From NCBI RefSeq assembly GCF_001719045.1, contig NZ_CP015423.1, positions 3,815,501 through 3,879,500 of the forward strand: 64,000 nucleotides of DNA, read 5' to 3'. How positions within the stretch are numbered: the stretch's first letter is position 1; every line of letters starts with the position of its first letter. A model generated the notes under the pieces. It made no database searches. It was not told the origin of the DNA and was given only the letters and a program-made list of their open reading frames with translations. The DNA comes from Paenibacillus polymyxa (GTDB lineage Bacteria > Bacillota > Bacilli > Paenibacillales > Paenibacillaceae). Below, piece after piece: positions 44,198 to 53,663 of the stretch. The translations under genes were made by a program, and so were the position numbers.

Positions 44198-44849
44198 TTG
44201 GGATACATTTTGGCTCAAGGTAGTGGAGGCTACAGGGGAAACGCTTTTGATGGTTGTTGTCACGCTGATTTTTGCCAGTATTCTGGGGCTTATGATTGGT
44301 TTAGTACTGTATGTGACACGTAAAGGGAGCTTGTTTGAAAACAAATTTGTGTTTATGTTTCTGAATTTGCTGATTAATATCATTCGCCCGATTCCGTTTA
44401 TCATTTTTTTAGTGGCGATTAGCCCGTTTACGCGTTTAATCATGGGAACCACGATTGGAACCTCGGCGGCTATTTTCCCAATGACTATTGTAGCGGCCTT
44501 TGCTGTAGCGAGAATTGTGGAAAATAATCTGGTCTCCATAGATCCGGGCATGATAGAAGCTGCCAAGGCACTGGGTGCGACTCCATTTCAGATCATCACG
44601 GGTGTGTTGATTCGGGAAGCGCTGGGACCTTTGATTCTTGGGTTGACGTTTATTACCGTGGCCTTGATTGATTTCTCTGCCATGGCTGGTACGGTGGGCG
44701 GAGGAGGCCTTGGGAATCTGGCAATGACCTATGGTTATCAACGATTCGATACCTCGGTCATGATTGTCACGATTGTTTTGCTGATTATTTTTGTACAGGT
44801 CGCCCAATATGCGGGGAACTACTTGTCTCGTAAATTTCTACGGCGCTAA
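44187..44849 (+). CDS. metI: Methionine ABC transporter permease
   Basis: A 220-residue permease with five hydrophobic segments. The ATPase-coupling (EAA) loop is EAAKALGATPFQIITGVLIREALGP. The ATG at 44187 lies within the metN end and follows AGGGAGG; an earlier in-frame ATG at 44115 would add 24 residues encoded entirely within metN. Located in the cytoplasmic membrane as a homodimer with MetN. Confidence 0.93.
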   Translation: MRVNWDTFWLKVVEATGETLLMVVVTLIFASILGLMIGLVLYVTRKGSLFENKFVFMFLNLLINIIRPIPFIIFLVAISPFTRLIMGTTIGTSAAIFPMTIVAAFAVARIVENNLVSIDPGMIEAAKALGATPFQIITGVLIREALGPLILGLTFITVALIDFSAMAGTVGGGGLGNLAMTYGYQRFDTSVMIVTIVLLIIFVQVAQYAGNYLSRKFLRR

Positions 44850-44892
44850 TGGTAACAGAGTATTATACATAACGATTAAAGGGGAAATGAAA

Positions 44893-45780
44893 ATGAAAAA
44901 AATATTTCGCTTGGGTTTACTAGCTATTCTTAGTGTAGCGGTTCTATCTGCTTGCTCGGCTAACGGTTCGGGCTCAAATGCAAATGAAAAAGTACATGTT
45001 AAAATCGGGGTTTCAGGATCTGAGGACACGTATTGGGATGTGCTCAAGAAGAAAGCAGAGGCCAAAAACATTGAAATTGAGCTGATCAGTTTCTCGGATT
45101 ATACATTACCCAATAAGGCGCTCGCCAATAAAGAGGTAGATTTGAATTCCTTTCAACATTTGGCCTTTCTCAGTCAGTTTAATGTAGAAAATGATGTGAA
45201 TATCGTCCCTATTGGTGCAACGATTATCGCTCCGATGGCACTATACTCTGAAAAATTCAAAAACGTATCGGATATTCCTGACGGCTCAAAAATTGCTATA
45301 CCGGATGATCCCTCCAATCAGGGACGGGCTTTAAAACTGCTCCAGTCTGCAGGGCTGATTAAGTTGAAGCAGGATGCGGGCCTGTATCCAACCACGGATG
45401 AAATAGAAGGTAATCCTAAAAAGCTGGAGATTGTCCCAGTTGTTGCCCAGCAGACGCCGCGCGTCTTGTCTGATGTAGCCGCCTCAGCTGTGAACAGCGG
45501 TGTTGCTACGGATGCTGGGCTCAAGCTGGACGGAGCCATCTACAAGGATGATGCAAGCAGCGAAGAAGCGAAGCCATATGTGAACGTGTTTGCTGCCCGT
45601 GCGGAGGATAAGGATAATGCGACTTACAAAACGATCGTGGATTTGTACCATGATGCTGATGTAGCCGAGGCGGTAAAACAGGATTCCAAAGGAGCTAACG
45701 TCGTGGTAGACCAGTCTGCCGAAGAGCTACAGGCCACATTGGATAAGCTGGTAGCAGATGTTAAAGCACAAAAGAAATAA
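44893..45780 (+). CDS. metQ: Methionine-binding lipoprotein
   Basis: A 295-residue NlpA/MetQ-type binding protein. The signal peptide MKKIFRLGLLAILSVAVLSAC ends in the lipobox LSAC (Cys21). The mature part shows FSDYTLPNKALANKEVDLNSFQHLAFL and KIAIPDDPSNQGRALKLLQ, both family hallmarks. AAAGGGG lies eight bases before the ATG at 44893. It delivers ligand to MetNI. The next gene, an M20 hydrolase, follows 64 bases later and is probably in the same operon. Confidence 0.92.
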   Translation: MKKIFRLGLLAILSVAVLSACSANGSGSNANEKVHVKIGVSGSEDTYWDVLKKKAEAKNIEIELISFSDYTLPNKALANKEVDLNSFQHLAFLSQFNVENDVNIVPIGATIIAPMALYSEKFKNVSDIPDGSKIAIPDDPSNQGRALKLLQSAGLIKLKQDAGLYPTTDEIEGNPKKLEIVPVVAQQTPRVLSDVAASAVNSGVATDAGLKLDGAIYKDDASSEEAKPYVNVFAARAEDKDNATYKTIVDLYHDADVAEAVKQDSKGANVVVDQSAEELQATLDKLVADVKAQKK

Positions 45781-45844
45781 GAATGTTGAACAGAAGTAGG
45801 GTTGGAAGCATACTAATCTATTTTCGAAACGAGGAGAGATTGCG

Positions 45845-47053
45845 ATGAGTACAACGAATACGGTCGATACACATAGACAGCGGATTATTGAGAAAATTGA
45901 GGAGTCTCGTCAGCTTTACACGGAAACGAGCCGGTTTATTCATGCTAATCCCGAAATCGGCAATCAAGAATTTCAAGCTTCCCAGGCACTGACGGGTATT
46001 TTAGAGCAAGCGGGGTTTGAGGTAACTCGTAATGTAGCGGGACACGAAACCGGATTTGTTGCACGTAAGGCTTCTGCTAGGCCAGGTCCGAAAATCGGAT
46101 ACTTGGCTGAATATGATGCATTGCCCGGTCTGGGCCATGCTTGTGGCCACAATATTATCGGAACCGCAAGCACGGCAGCAGCCATCGCCTTGGCGCAGGT
46201 GATCGACGAAACGGGAGGTGAGGTGTATGTGTTCGGTACACCAGCGGAAGAAGGCGGTCCTAATGGTAGTGCAAAAGGCAGCTTCGTGAAGCACGGGCTG
46301 TTCGAAGGGATTGATGCTGCACTGATGGTTCATCCATCCGGTGTGACCCGGCTGACCTCACCAAGTCTGGCAGTTGATCCGCTAGATTTTCATTTTTACG
46401 GCAAAGCGGCTCATGCCGCAGGATCACCAGAGCAGGGAATCAATGCGCTCGATGCGGTGCTACAGTTGTTCAGCGGTATCAATGCTTTGCGTCAGCAACT
46501 GCCGACCGATGTGCGTATTCATGGCATCATTACGCATGGAGGAGACGCGCCCAATATCATTCCGGACTATGCGTCGGCACGCTTTTTCATTCGGGCAAGT
46601 ACTTGGCAGCGCACAGAGGAGGTTTCCACGAAAGTTCGCCATATCGCAGATGCTGCTGCTTTGGCAACAGGAGCCACTGTGAAAATCGAACGTTTTCAAA
46701 ATGAAGTGCGTGATTTCATTCTGAACGATACGCTGGACGAGGTTGTAGGTCGTGAACTGGAAGCGCTGGGAGAACAGCTGGATCGTGGCCCTCGTGCCGG
46801 ACTGGGTTCGACGGATGCGGGGAATGTGAGCCATGTTATCCCGACTGCACATGCTTACATTAAGATCGGTCCAGATGATCTCATCGCTCATACGGTGGAA
46901 TTCAGGGAAGCGGCTGGCTCTGAACAGGGTGAGGAAGCCTTAGTGACTGGAGCCAAAGCGTTAGCCTTGTCAGGCTTGGAGCTACTGGTGAATGAAACAC
47001 TACTGGTTGCGGTGAAGGAAGATTTTAAGCGTACGCATTCAGTGGCACAGTAA
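45845..47053 (+). CDS. M20-family amidohydrolase (N-acyl amino acid / PABA-glutamate type)
   Basis: A 402-residue zinc-type peptidase/amidase. LAEYDALPGLGHACGHNIIG contains the metal-binding Asp and CGH, and PAEEGGPNGSAKG holds the catalytic Glu pair. The dimerisation domain (about 185-300) includes FHFYGKAAHAAGSPEQGINALDA, and LGSTDAGNVSHVIPTAHAY closes the active site. Downstream of metNIQ it most likely deacylates an imported N-acyl sulfur amino acid or similar conjugate. GAGGAGAG precedes the ATG. Confidence 0.88.
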   Translation: MSTTNTVDTHRQRIIEKIEESRQLYTETSRFIHANPEIGNQEFQASQALTGILEQAGFEVTRNVAGHETGFVARKASARPGPKIGYLAEYDALPGLGHACGHNIIGTASTAAAIALAQVIDETGGEVYVFGTPAEEGGPNGSAKGSFVKHGLFEGIDAALMVHPSGVTRLTSPSLAVDPLDFHFYGKAAHAAGSPEQGINALDAVLQLFSGINALRQQLPTDVRIHGIITHGGDAPNIIPDYASARFFIRASTWQRTEEVSTKVRHIADAAALATGATVKIERFQNEVRDFILNDTLDEVVGRELEALGEQLDRGPRAGLGSTDAGNVSHVIPTAHAYIKIGPDDLIAHTVEFREAAGSEQGEEALVTGAKALALSGLELLVNETLLVAVKEDFKRTHSVAQ

Positions 47054-47108
47054 GCCAAATCCACACAGGGCATAGCAGAGCCGTCTAATATGAGTGTTAT
47101 AGTTGAAG

Positions 47109-47160
47109 AGGATATCCTTCAGTCTGGTTGGCTGCATGGATATCCTTTTTCATTTTCTTA
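47109..47160 (+). repeat. 52-bp terminator repeat, copy 1
   Basis: AGGATATCC pairs with GGATATCCT around a loop CAGTCTGGTTGGCTGCAT region and is followed by TTTTT; it terminates the M20 gene. It matches 48776-48827 at 50 of 52 positions in direct orientation. Confidence 0.92.
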
Positions 47161-47309
47161 TAAGCTGCTATCCTTGCTCCTCAATCGCTAGGTCACTCAT
47201 AACCTCATTTTTACAAAGTACTATATTTCCAAAAACAACGTATTAACAATTGATTGTTATGATCATAATTATAACTTTTACATATTTAACCGCAAAGAGG
47301 AGTGTACAC

Positions 47310-48749
47310 ATGTTTAAGAAGTTTCAAAAATGGTCAGCAACATCTATGTCTATTGCTCTTATGCTAGGTTTGATTACTGGTCCGTCTGCTTCGCCTGTCT
47401 ATGCTGAATCACCAGGGAACACAGATGGTATTAGCAAAGTTACAGCTACATTTTATGGAGACACAAAAGGCTCCAAAGGGTTTACCTGGTATACTTCAAA
47501 ACTGCTCACGAACAGCACTGTTCAAGTAATAAAGAAAACGGATTCAGAAGCTGATTTTAAGAGTGCTATCGCATTCGTAGGCGCTTCTTCTCCATCGACC
47601 AATTCTGCAGAAGAGCTTGTCCATAAAGCCGTAGCTACAGGTCTTCAAGCGAACACAACTTATTATTATCGTGTGGGTGATGCAACGCGCGGGATATGGA
47701 GCGAAACAGGTACGTTTCAAACGGCTCCTAAGAGCGGTGAATTTACCTTCATTGATCTAGCTGATACACAAGCAAAAAGCGAAGATGAAGCCATATTGTC
47801 TTCACAGACGCTCGAAAAAGCACTTCAAACTGTAGGTAATGCTCAGTTTGTAGTCCACAACGGAGATATCGTAGACACCGGTACCAAAGAAGAACAGTGG
47901 GACTGGTTGTTGGGACATTCACAAAAAAGTCTTTTGAATACAACCATTGTTCCTTCAGCAGGTAATCACGAGGATGAGAACTACGCTTTTTATGATCACT
48001 TTAATATTAATGGACCAGCTGGTTCTGCTACTAAAACAGGAGCATACTACTCCTTTGATTACAGCAATGCTCACTTTATTGTACTGAACTCCAATGAGGA
48101 CTCAGAGAAATATGCCAATTTTTCTGAAGATCAAGTTGAATGGTTAGAGAAAGATGCTGCGGCAGCCAAAAGGGCAGGTGCAAAGTGGATTATTGTTAAC
48201 ATTCATAAAGGTCCCTATACCACCTCTAATCATGCAACAGACTCTGACATCATAGATAGTAACGGAGTTCGTAACCAGATTGCACCTTTAATGGCTGAGC
48301 TGGATATCGACTTTGTTGTGCAAGGGCACGATCATATTTACGCTCGTACGAAACCAATCAATCAAGAGGGTAAAGCAACAACGCCAACAAAAGTAAAAGA
48401 TACATTAAATGAAAAGACAATTGAATACAGTGTGAATCCAGACGGAAGTATCTATGTCATCCCAGCAACCGCTGGCCCCAAAGTTTACTACAAGAACCCA
48501 AGCGAAAAACTTGGAGATAAGTACTATAATCTCTTTGAACTAGCTGAAGAGAATCATGCGGCAGTATATGGCCCAGATCCGAGTGACAATCGTAGACCTA
48601 CACGAGGACAGGTACAGAATTTTGTTGGCATCACCATAGACGGAAACAAACTTACAGCCGTAACGTATGAAATTGATCAAAACAAAAATGATGCCAAACC
48701 TTTTATTGTGGATCAATTCGGAATCATCAAAAAAGATTGGTATAATTGA
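47310..48749 (+). CDS. Secreted purple-acid-phosphatase-like metallophosphoesterase
   Basis: A 479-residue exported phosphatase. A signal peptide (about 1-34, ending VYA) is followed by a fibronectin-like PAP N-domain (about 40-145, ATGLQANTTYYYRVGD). The metallophosphoesterase domain has DLADTQ, HNGDIVD, GNHEDEN, NIHKGPY and VQGHDHIYAR, giving both metal sites. It would release phosphate from extracellular esters. AAGAGGAG precedes the ATG at 47310; an upstream TTG or ATG at 47250 lacks support. It lies between two copies of a 52-bp terminator, a sign of insertion as a cassette. Confidence 0.9.
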   Translation: MFKKFQKWSATSMSIALMLGLITGPSASPVYAESPGNTDGISKVTATFYGDTKGSKGFTWYTSKLLTNSTVQVIKKTDSEADFKSAIAFVGASSPSTNSAEELVHKAVATGLQANTTYYYRVGDATRGIWSETGTFQTAPKSGEFTFIDLADTQAKSEDEAILSSQTLEKALQTVGNAQFVVHNGDIVDTGTKEEQWDWLLGHSQKSLLNTTIVPSAGNHEDENYAFYDHFNINGPAGSATKTGAYYSFDYSNAHFIVLNSNEDSEKYANFSEDQVEWLEKDAAAAKRAGAKWIIVNIHKGPYTTSNHATDSDIIDSNGVRNQIAPLMAELDIDFVVQGHDHIYARTKPINQEGKATTPTKVKDTLNEKTIEYSVNPDGSIYVIPATAGPKVYYKNPSEKLGDKYYNLFELAEENHAAVYGPDPSDNRRPTRGQVQNFVGITIDGNKLTAVTYEIDQNKNDAKPFIVDQFGIIKKDWYN

Positions 48750-48775
48750 TTTCATAGTTTCTAAATGATTATAAA

Positions 48776-48827
48776 AGGATATCCTACAGTCTGGTTGGCT
48801 GCATGGGTATCCTTTTTCATTTTCTTA
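48776..48827 (+). repeat. 52-bp terminator repeat, copy 2
   Basis: Direct copy of 47109-47160 with two changes (T to A in the loop and A to G in the 3' arm, leaving one G-U pair). It terminates the phosphatase gene. Confidence 0.92.
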
Positions 48828-48951
48828 GGGGATATCTACTATTGTACTTGTAATACTTACGCCCTGTTCGGAAGCTGGTAAAACGTACATAATGCAATTA
48901 ACGACTTTACAAGTTTAAACATGGAGTGACTTACAGGAGGATGAAACGACG

Positions 48952-50178
48952 ATGGCTTATCAAGAAATCAATGGAGTACGAGTATGGGGAGCACCTGATC
49001 CAGGGGCATTATCTCAAGCCCGTACATGTGCCGAAAACGGCAATGTGATTCAGGCGCTGCTGATGGCAGATCATCATAAAGGCTACAGTCAGCCGATTGG
49101 CGGTGTGATGGTATATGACGGACAAATTTCGCCTTCAGGTGTCGGGTATGATATCGGTTGCGGGAATAAGGCGGTAAGAACCAAGCTATTTGCAGCAGAT
49201 ATTATGCCGCGTATTTCAGCCGTGATGGATGAGATTGCACGTCATATTTCGTTTGGCGTAGGCCGTGTGAATGCGATTCAGGTAGACCATGAGCTGTTCG
49301 ATGACCCGGACTGGGGGGTATATGCAGCGATAGGGAAACAAGAACATGACAAACTGAAGTCCTTAGCGAGAGAACAGCTGGGTACAGTAGGGAGTGGCAA
49401 TCATTTTGTTGATATATTCGTGGAGGAAGCGACAGGGCGGGTCTGGATTGCCAATCATTTCGGCAGTCGGGGCTTTGGCCACAAAACAGCAAGTGGGTTT
49501 CTAAACTTGGCCGCTGGACGAGAGTTTCTCGGAAAGGCGCCGGGAGAGCATATGGATCAGCCGCCTGTGCTGCTGGATATGAACAGTGAGCTGGGGGACA
49601 TGTACTATCGTGCGATGCGTCTTGCCGGACGCTATGCGTATGCGGGACGTGACTATGTGATAGAACAAGTGCTTGGTATTATGGGAACCGAAGCGGACTT
49701 TACTGTGCATAATCACCATAATTACGCATGGAAAGAACAGCATGATGGGCGTGACACCATTGTGGTCCGCAAAGGCGCTACTCCCTCGGCACCTGGCCAG
49801 ATTGGCTTTATTGGAGGAAGCATGGGCGATATTTCGGTAATTGTGCGTGGAAGAGATACGGTAGAAAATCGGGATTCCTACTATAGTACAGTCCATGGCG
49901 CAGGTCGTATTATGAGTCGTACCCAGGCAGCCGGTAAAATGAATTGGAAAACCCGTACACGGAGTGGTGGACAAATCACAGACGTACAGATGAAGGAGGC
50001 CGTTCGGAACTATGGTGTCCAGCTGCGCGGAGCCGGTACAGATGAAAGCCCGTTCGTCTACCGTAAACTGCGCGAGGTACTGGATGCTCATTCCGAGACC
50101 GTGGAAGTTATGCATGAACTGAAGCCTATTGGGGTATGCATGGCTGGGGCCAATGAATTTGACCCTTATAAGGATTAA
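48952..50178 (+). CDS. rtcB: RtcB-family RNA ligase
   Basis: A 408-residue GTP-dependent ligase joining 2',3'-cyclic-phosphate or 3'-phosphate RNA ends to 5'-OH ends. GVGYDIGCGNKAVRTKL holds the metal-binding Asp and Cys, GTVGSGNHFVDI and HHNYAWKE give histidine ligands, and STVHGAGRIMSR contains the histidine that is guanylylated. CAGGAGG precedes the ATG. No archease or RtcA gene is nearby, so its role here (RNA repair after nuclease damage, for example) is unknown. Confidence 0.93.
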   Translation: MAYQEINGVRVWGAPDPGALSQARTCAENGNVIQALLMADHHKGYSQPIGGVMVYDGQISPSGVGYDIGCGNKAVRTKLFAADIMPRISAVMDEIARHISFGVGRVNAIQVDHELFDDPDWGVYAAIGKQEHDKLKSLAREQLGTVGSGNHFVDIFVEEATGRVWIANHFGSRGFGHKTASGFLNLAAGREFLGKAPGEHMDQPPVLLDMNSELGDMYYRAMRLAGRYAYAGRDYVIEQVLGIMGTEADFTVHNHHNYAWKEQHDGRDTIVVRKGATPSAPGQIGFIGGSMGDISVIVRGRDTVENRDSYYSTVHGAGRIMSRTQAAGKMNWKTRTRSGGQITDVQMKEAVRNYGVQLRGAGTDESPFVYRKLREVLDAHSETVEVMHELKPIGVCMAGANEFDPYKD

Positions 50179-50294
50179 TCAAAAGACTATGCCTGGCAGA
50201 AGTGTTCATTCGCCGAGCATAGTCTTTTGAGTACATGCATGAGTATATAATAGAAGGAATTCATTGCTTAGTGCACTTGTTAGCAGCTCTATGT

Positions 50295-51185
50295 CTACAG
50301 CTTATCAGCAAAAAGCTGTTCTTTAATATAAGCGACTGGCATCTCTTGGCCTGTCCACAGTTCGAAGGCCAATGCGCCCTGCCACAGCATCATGCCCAGA
50401 CCGTTAATGGCAGTTGCACCTACGGATTCGGCTTGTTCCATCAGCTTGGATTTAGCTGGGCTGTACACTACATCGGTTACGATCAGGTCGGAACGAAGCA
50501 TGGACACATCTTCAATCACACTTTTGCCTTCCAGCGGTTTCATACCAACACCTGTACCGTTAGCGAGAATATGACTTGTGCGGATCTCTTCACGTAGCTG
50601 TTCTTGATTTTCCAATGGATAGATATTCGCCTTGACTTGGGTGTGTTTCATATCTTCATTAATAATACGGACATTCTCTTCTGCACGAGCAAAGAACTGA
50701 TCGTTACGGGCAAAGATTGAAATTTCAGCCAGACCTGCTTGAGCCGCTTCAATAGCAATCGGTGTAGCTGCGCCGCCAGAGCCGACAAGTGTCATTTTCT
50801 TACCTTTGAGGTCAATGCCGTGTTCACGCAAGTTGCGAACATAACCAGATCCATCTGTACTGTAGCCTTTCAGTATACCATCTGTGTTTACGACGGTGTT
50901 GACGGCACCTGTAAATTTAGCGCTGTCGTCCAGCTCGTCAAGGTACTGTAATATAGCTGTTTTGTTAGGCATGGACACGTTATAACCACGTATGTTCAGA
51001 GCGCGCATCCCCCGTACCACTTCTTCAAGTTGTTCGTTTCCTACTTCAAAGGCCATATACGCGTTATTCAGGCCCAGCTTTTCAAACGCAAGATTATGCA
51101 TAGCCGGGGACAAAGAGTGTCCGATTGGTGTAGCAAGCAGTCCGATTAATTGTGTTCTTCCGTCAATACGTCCAGCATTTTTCAT
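50295..51185 (-). CDS. Shikimate/quinate dehydrogenase (AroE/YdiB-like)
   Basis: A 296-residue NAD(P) enzyme. GLLATPIGHSLSPAMHN binds shikimate, NVSMPNKTAI holds the catalytic Lys, and GAVNTVV follows. LVGSGGAATPIAIEAAQAG is the dinucleotide fold and GLGMMLWQGALAFELWTG the C-terminal substrate block. SMPNK and FARND resemble YdiB, which accepts quinate and NAD, more than the biosynthetic AroE. GGAGG precedes the ATG at 51185. The linked MFS and AroD genes suggest uptake and use of quinate or shikimate. Confidence 0.88.
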   Translation of the reverse strand: MKNAGRIDGRTQLIGLLATPIGHSLSPAMHNLAFEKLGLNNAYMAFEVGNEQLEEVVRGMRALNIRGYNVSMPNKTAILQYLDELDDSAKFTGAVNTVVNTDGILKGYSTDGSGYVRNLREHGIDLKGKKMTLVGSGGAATPIAIEAAQAGLAEISIFARNDQFFARAEENVRIINEDMKHTQVKANIYPLENQEQLREEIRTSHILANGTGVGMKPLEGKSVIEDVSMLRSDLIVTDVVYSPAKSKLMEQAESVGATAINGLGMMLWQGALAFELWTGQEMPVAYIKEQLFADKL

Positions 51186-51214
51186 AATATAAGCCTCCAA
51201 GTAATCTGTGTGGT

Positions 51215-52405
51215 TTAATGAAACACTTTTTTATATCGATAAGCAACAAACAAGGCCAGCAAAATACTGACTACAGCAATCGCAATATCCAGAATGAATA
51301 CCGAGGTAATTCCCAAACTTTTGGACATGCCCCCGGTAGCCAAAGGCATCAGAATGAACGAAAGACTGGCTGCTATGTTCACGAGAGAAGTCGTAGTGCC
51401 TTTGTTCTTGCGGAAAAATTCCGTCATAACCGTGAGGGCAATTTGGAATATGCCTGCGGTAGACAAGCCGATCAGGAATGAACTGATCAAAGTAGCGACA
51501 GGATTGTGCCATGTAATTAAAGCCAGCAAAGAAAGCAGGGCAATAAGCGGATATACAATCATGACAGTAATCGGTTTAATGAATCTACCAAGTACCACAG
51601 CTAACAGAATAACGGAAACCAATGAACCTATACTATAGTAGCTCAGCAGTTTAATGGCACTGGCTTTGTCCATGCCCAGGGCCTCTTGTCCAAAGGTAGG
51701 AAGCCATAGCTGTACGATCATGAACAATACAGTAGAAGTAAAACCGATAATAATCAGAGATAAACCTTCTTGCCAAAACTTAGGCTCGCTGCGGAAAGTA
51801 TCTGTGGATTGGGCAGCCTCGGTTGAAGCCTTTTGTTCCTCTGCTTTGTGGTTGGGGAAAGCTGTCATCGACAAGAAGATACCGTTCAGCAGATAAATCC
51901 CTGCTGGAATAAAGAAGGAGTATCCATAGAACATGTCGTGATTAATAAAGAAAGCAATCATGAATGGAATCACAATGGCACCGATTGAGATGGATGCTTT
52001 GACCAGTACCGTTGCAGACCCGGCTTTTTTTCCAAAGCCTTCAATTAATGCAGGATACGTTCCTGCATCCATCATAGAGTTGCAAAGCCCTGCGATAATA
52101 GCAAACACGAATGCCAACGTATAGTTAGGCGCAAGCGGAATGCCGATCAGGAAGATTAAATAAGCAAATGATGCAATAACAATGAGTGGTTTTCTTCCGT
52201 ATTTGTCTGACATTTTTCCGGCTACCCCGAGAGCGAGCAGCTTACCGATCCCAATCGCGGACACCAGATAGCCGATGGCTGCTTTATCCGTGTTCAATTG
52301 AACGGTCAGGAAGCTCATATTCGACGATAGAATAACATTGATCATACCCAGAAGAAAATAGTTGATGTAAAGCCCTGCTGCCATTCTGATATAAGGATTT
52401 TTCAT
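51215..52405 (-). CDS. MFS transporter, YdiN-like
   Basis: A 396-residue permease with twelve predicted membrane spans. The loop motif GKMSDKYGRKPLIV between TM2 and TM3 is the MFS signature A, and PALIEGFGKKAGSATVLVKA is shared with the second MFS at 53664. Just upstream of the AroE-like gene (29 bases apart) in one operon, it probably imports quinate, shikimate or a related acid. GGGAG precedes the ATG at 52405. A 14-bp palindrome lies 82 bases upstream. Confidence 0.88.
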   Translation of the reverse strand: MKNPYIRMAAGLYINYFLLGMINVILSSNMSFLTVQLNTDKAAIGYLVSAIGIGKLLALGVAGKMSDKYGRKPLIVIASFAYLIFLIGIPLAPNYTLAFVFAIIAGLCNSMMDAGTYPALIEGFGKKAGSATVLVKASISIGAIVIPFMIAFFINHDMFYGYSFFIPAGIYLLNGIFLSMTAFPNHKAEEQKASTEAAQSTDTFRSEPKFWQEGLSLIIIGFTSTVLFMIVQLWLPTFGQEALGMDKASAIKLLSYYSIGSLVSVILLAVVLGRFIKPITVMIVYPLIALLSLLALITWHNPVATLISSFLIGLSTAGIFQIALTVMTEFFRKNKGTTTSLVNIAASLSFILMPLATGGMSKSLGITSVFILDIAIAVVSILLALFVAYRYKKVFH

Positions 52406-52486
52406 AAGTGTAACTCCCAACTTAAATTTTAGATCAATGGCCTAGGTAGGCATCGTCCAGCTGTATTACATTACGCCTACAGATAA

Positions 52487-52500
52487 GTGAAATTATTCAC
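52487..52500. promoter_or_regulatory. LysR-site candidate upstream of the first MFS gene
   Basis: GTGAAATTATTCAC is a palindrome with 5-bp arms, followed by AT. The same element with one central change lies at 53607-53620 before the second MFS gene. Confidence 0.7.
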
Positions 52501-52621
52501 ATTCTTTCTATGTCATTATTATATAAGGAGTGTTATTATAAATCCAATGCATATTTTTATCGTTTTTCATAGTTTGGGTCTATAATTTAAAATATGAATT
52601 AAAGAAGGAGAGTACATAATT

Positions 52622-53533
52622 ATGAACCTGAAGCACTTACAATATTTTCGTGTACTTGCGGAGATGGAGCATTTTACCCAGGCAGCTGTGCGACTATGTA
52701 TTACACAACCCAGTTTAAGTCATGCGATTTCAGAATTAGAAAAAGATTTGGGAGTTCATCTGTTCGAGAAGCAGGGGAGAAATATTCGGTTAAACAAATA
52801 CGGACGATTTTTCCTAAAGTATGTGGAGCACGCGATGGATGAATTAGAAAAGGGAGAGCATAATTTACGAGAGTTAGTGAGTCCAAGCCATGGAAATATA
52901 GATTTGGCGTTCATTTACACGTTAGGCTCACACTTCATTCCAGCGATCATTCAAGCCTTTTCAGCTCTGGATGCCCATAAAGATATCTCCTTTTCGTTTC
53001 ACCAAGGGAATACGAACGATATTATCCAGGGGCTAAAGCAGGAACATTATGATGTGGCGTTCTGCTCTCACATGGAAAATGAACCGGATGTGGAGTTTAT
53101 TCCGTTGGCTCAGCAGGAACTGGTTGTCATTGTTTCGCCTGATCATCCACTGGCGTCTCTAGACCAAATTGATCTTAAGGATACGGCAGATTATCCGGTG
53201 ATCTTCTTCAACAAAAAGAGTGGGGTGCGGCCCATTATTGAAAATTTGTTCGCCAAAGCGGGTGTTACGCCACAGATTATTTGCGAGATTGAAGAGGATA
53301 CAGCAATGGCAGGACTGGTGTCTGTCAATTACGGAATTGGGGTTATGCCTCGCATTTCATCGTTAGATTATTTTAACGTCAAAACATTGCCTATTGTAAA
53401 TCCAGAATACGAGCGTTTTATCTACCTAGCCAGCATCAAAAATAGATATTTATCCCCGGCAGTAGTGGACTTTCGGAACTTTGCACTAAGTTACGGCAAG
53501 GAGTTCTATCTGAAAACGCATCAGCGCGTCTAG
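52622..53533 (+). CDS. LysR-family transcriptional regulator
   Basis: A 303-residue regulator. The N-terminal winged helix has FTQAAVRLCITQPSLSHAISELEKDLGVHLFEKQGR. The C-terminal type-2 periplasmic-binding-like domain (about 90-300) senses a coinducer. AAGGAGAG precedes the ATG. It sits between two MFS genes, divergent from one and 130 bases ahead of the other, and most likely controls both through the shared GTGAA-N4-TTCAC element. The coinducer could be shikimate, quinate or dehydroshikimate. Confidence 0.92.
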   Translation: MNLKHLQYFRVLAEMEHFTQAAVRLCITQPSLSHAISELEKDLGVHLFEKQGRNIRLNKYGRFFLKYVEHAMDELEKGEHNLRELVSPSHGNIDLAFIYTLGSHFIPAIIQAFSALDAHKDISFSFHQGNTNDIIQGLKQEHYDVAFCSHMENEPDVEFIPLAQQELVVIVSPDHPLASLDQIDLKDTADYPVIFFNKKSGVRPIIENLFAKAGVTPQIICEIEEDTAMAGLVSVNYGIGVMPRISSLDYFNVKTLPIVNPEYERFIYLASIKNRYLSPAVVDFRNFALSYGKEFYLKTHQRV

Positions 53534-53606
53534 GCTGAGCTCCCGCAATATTTAAACTTGATAAATCTTAAAATGTGTTCTATACTTCATCATCGACACA
53601 GGTAAT

Positions 53607-53620
53607 GTGAAATGATTCAC
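53607..53620. promoter_or_regulatory. LysR-site candidate upstream of the second MFS gene
   Basis: GTGAAATGATTCAC differs from 52487-52500 at one central base, and the flanking ACATT is also conserved. It lies 44 bases before the MFS start. Confidence 0.7.
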
Positions 53621-53663
53621 ATTTTTGATACTACAAGACTTACTTACAAAAGCAGGTGAATTC

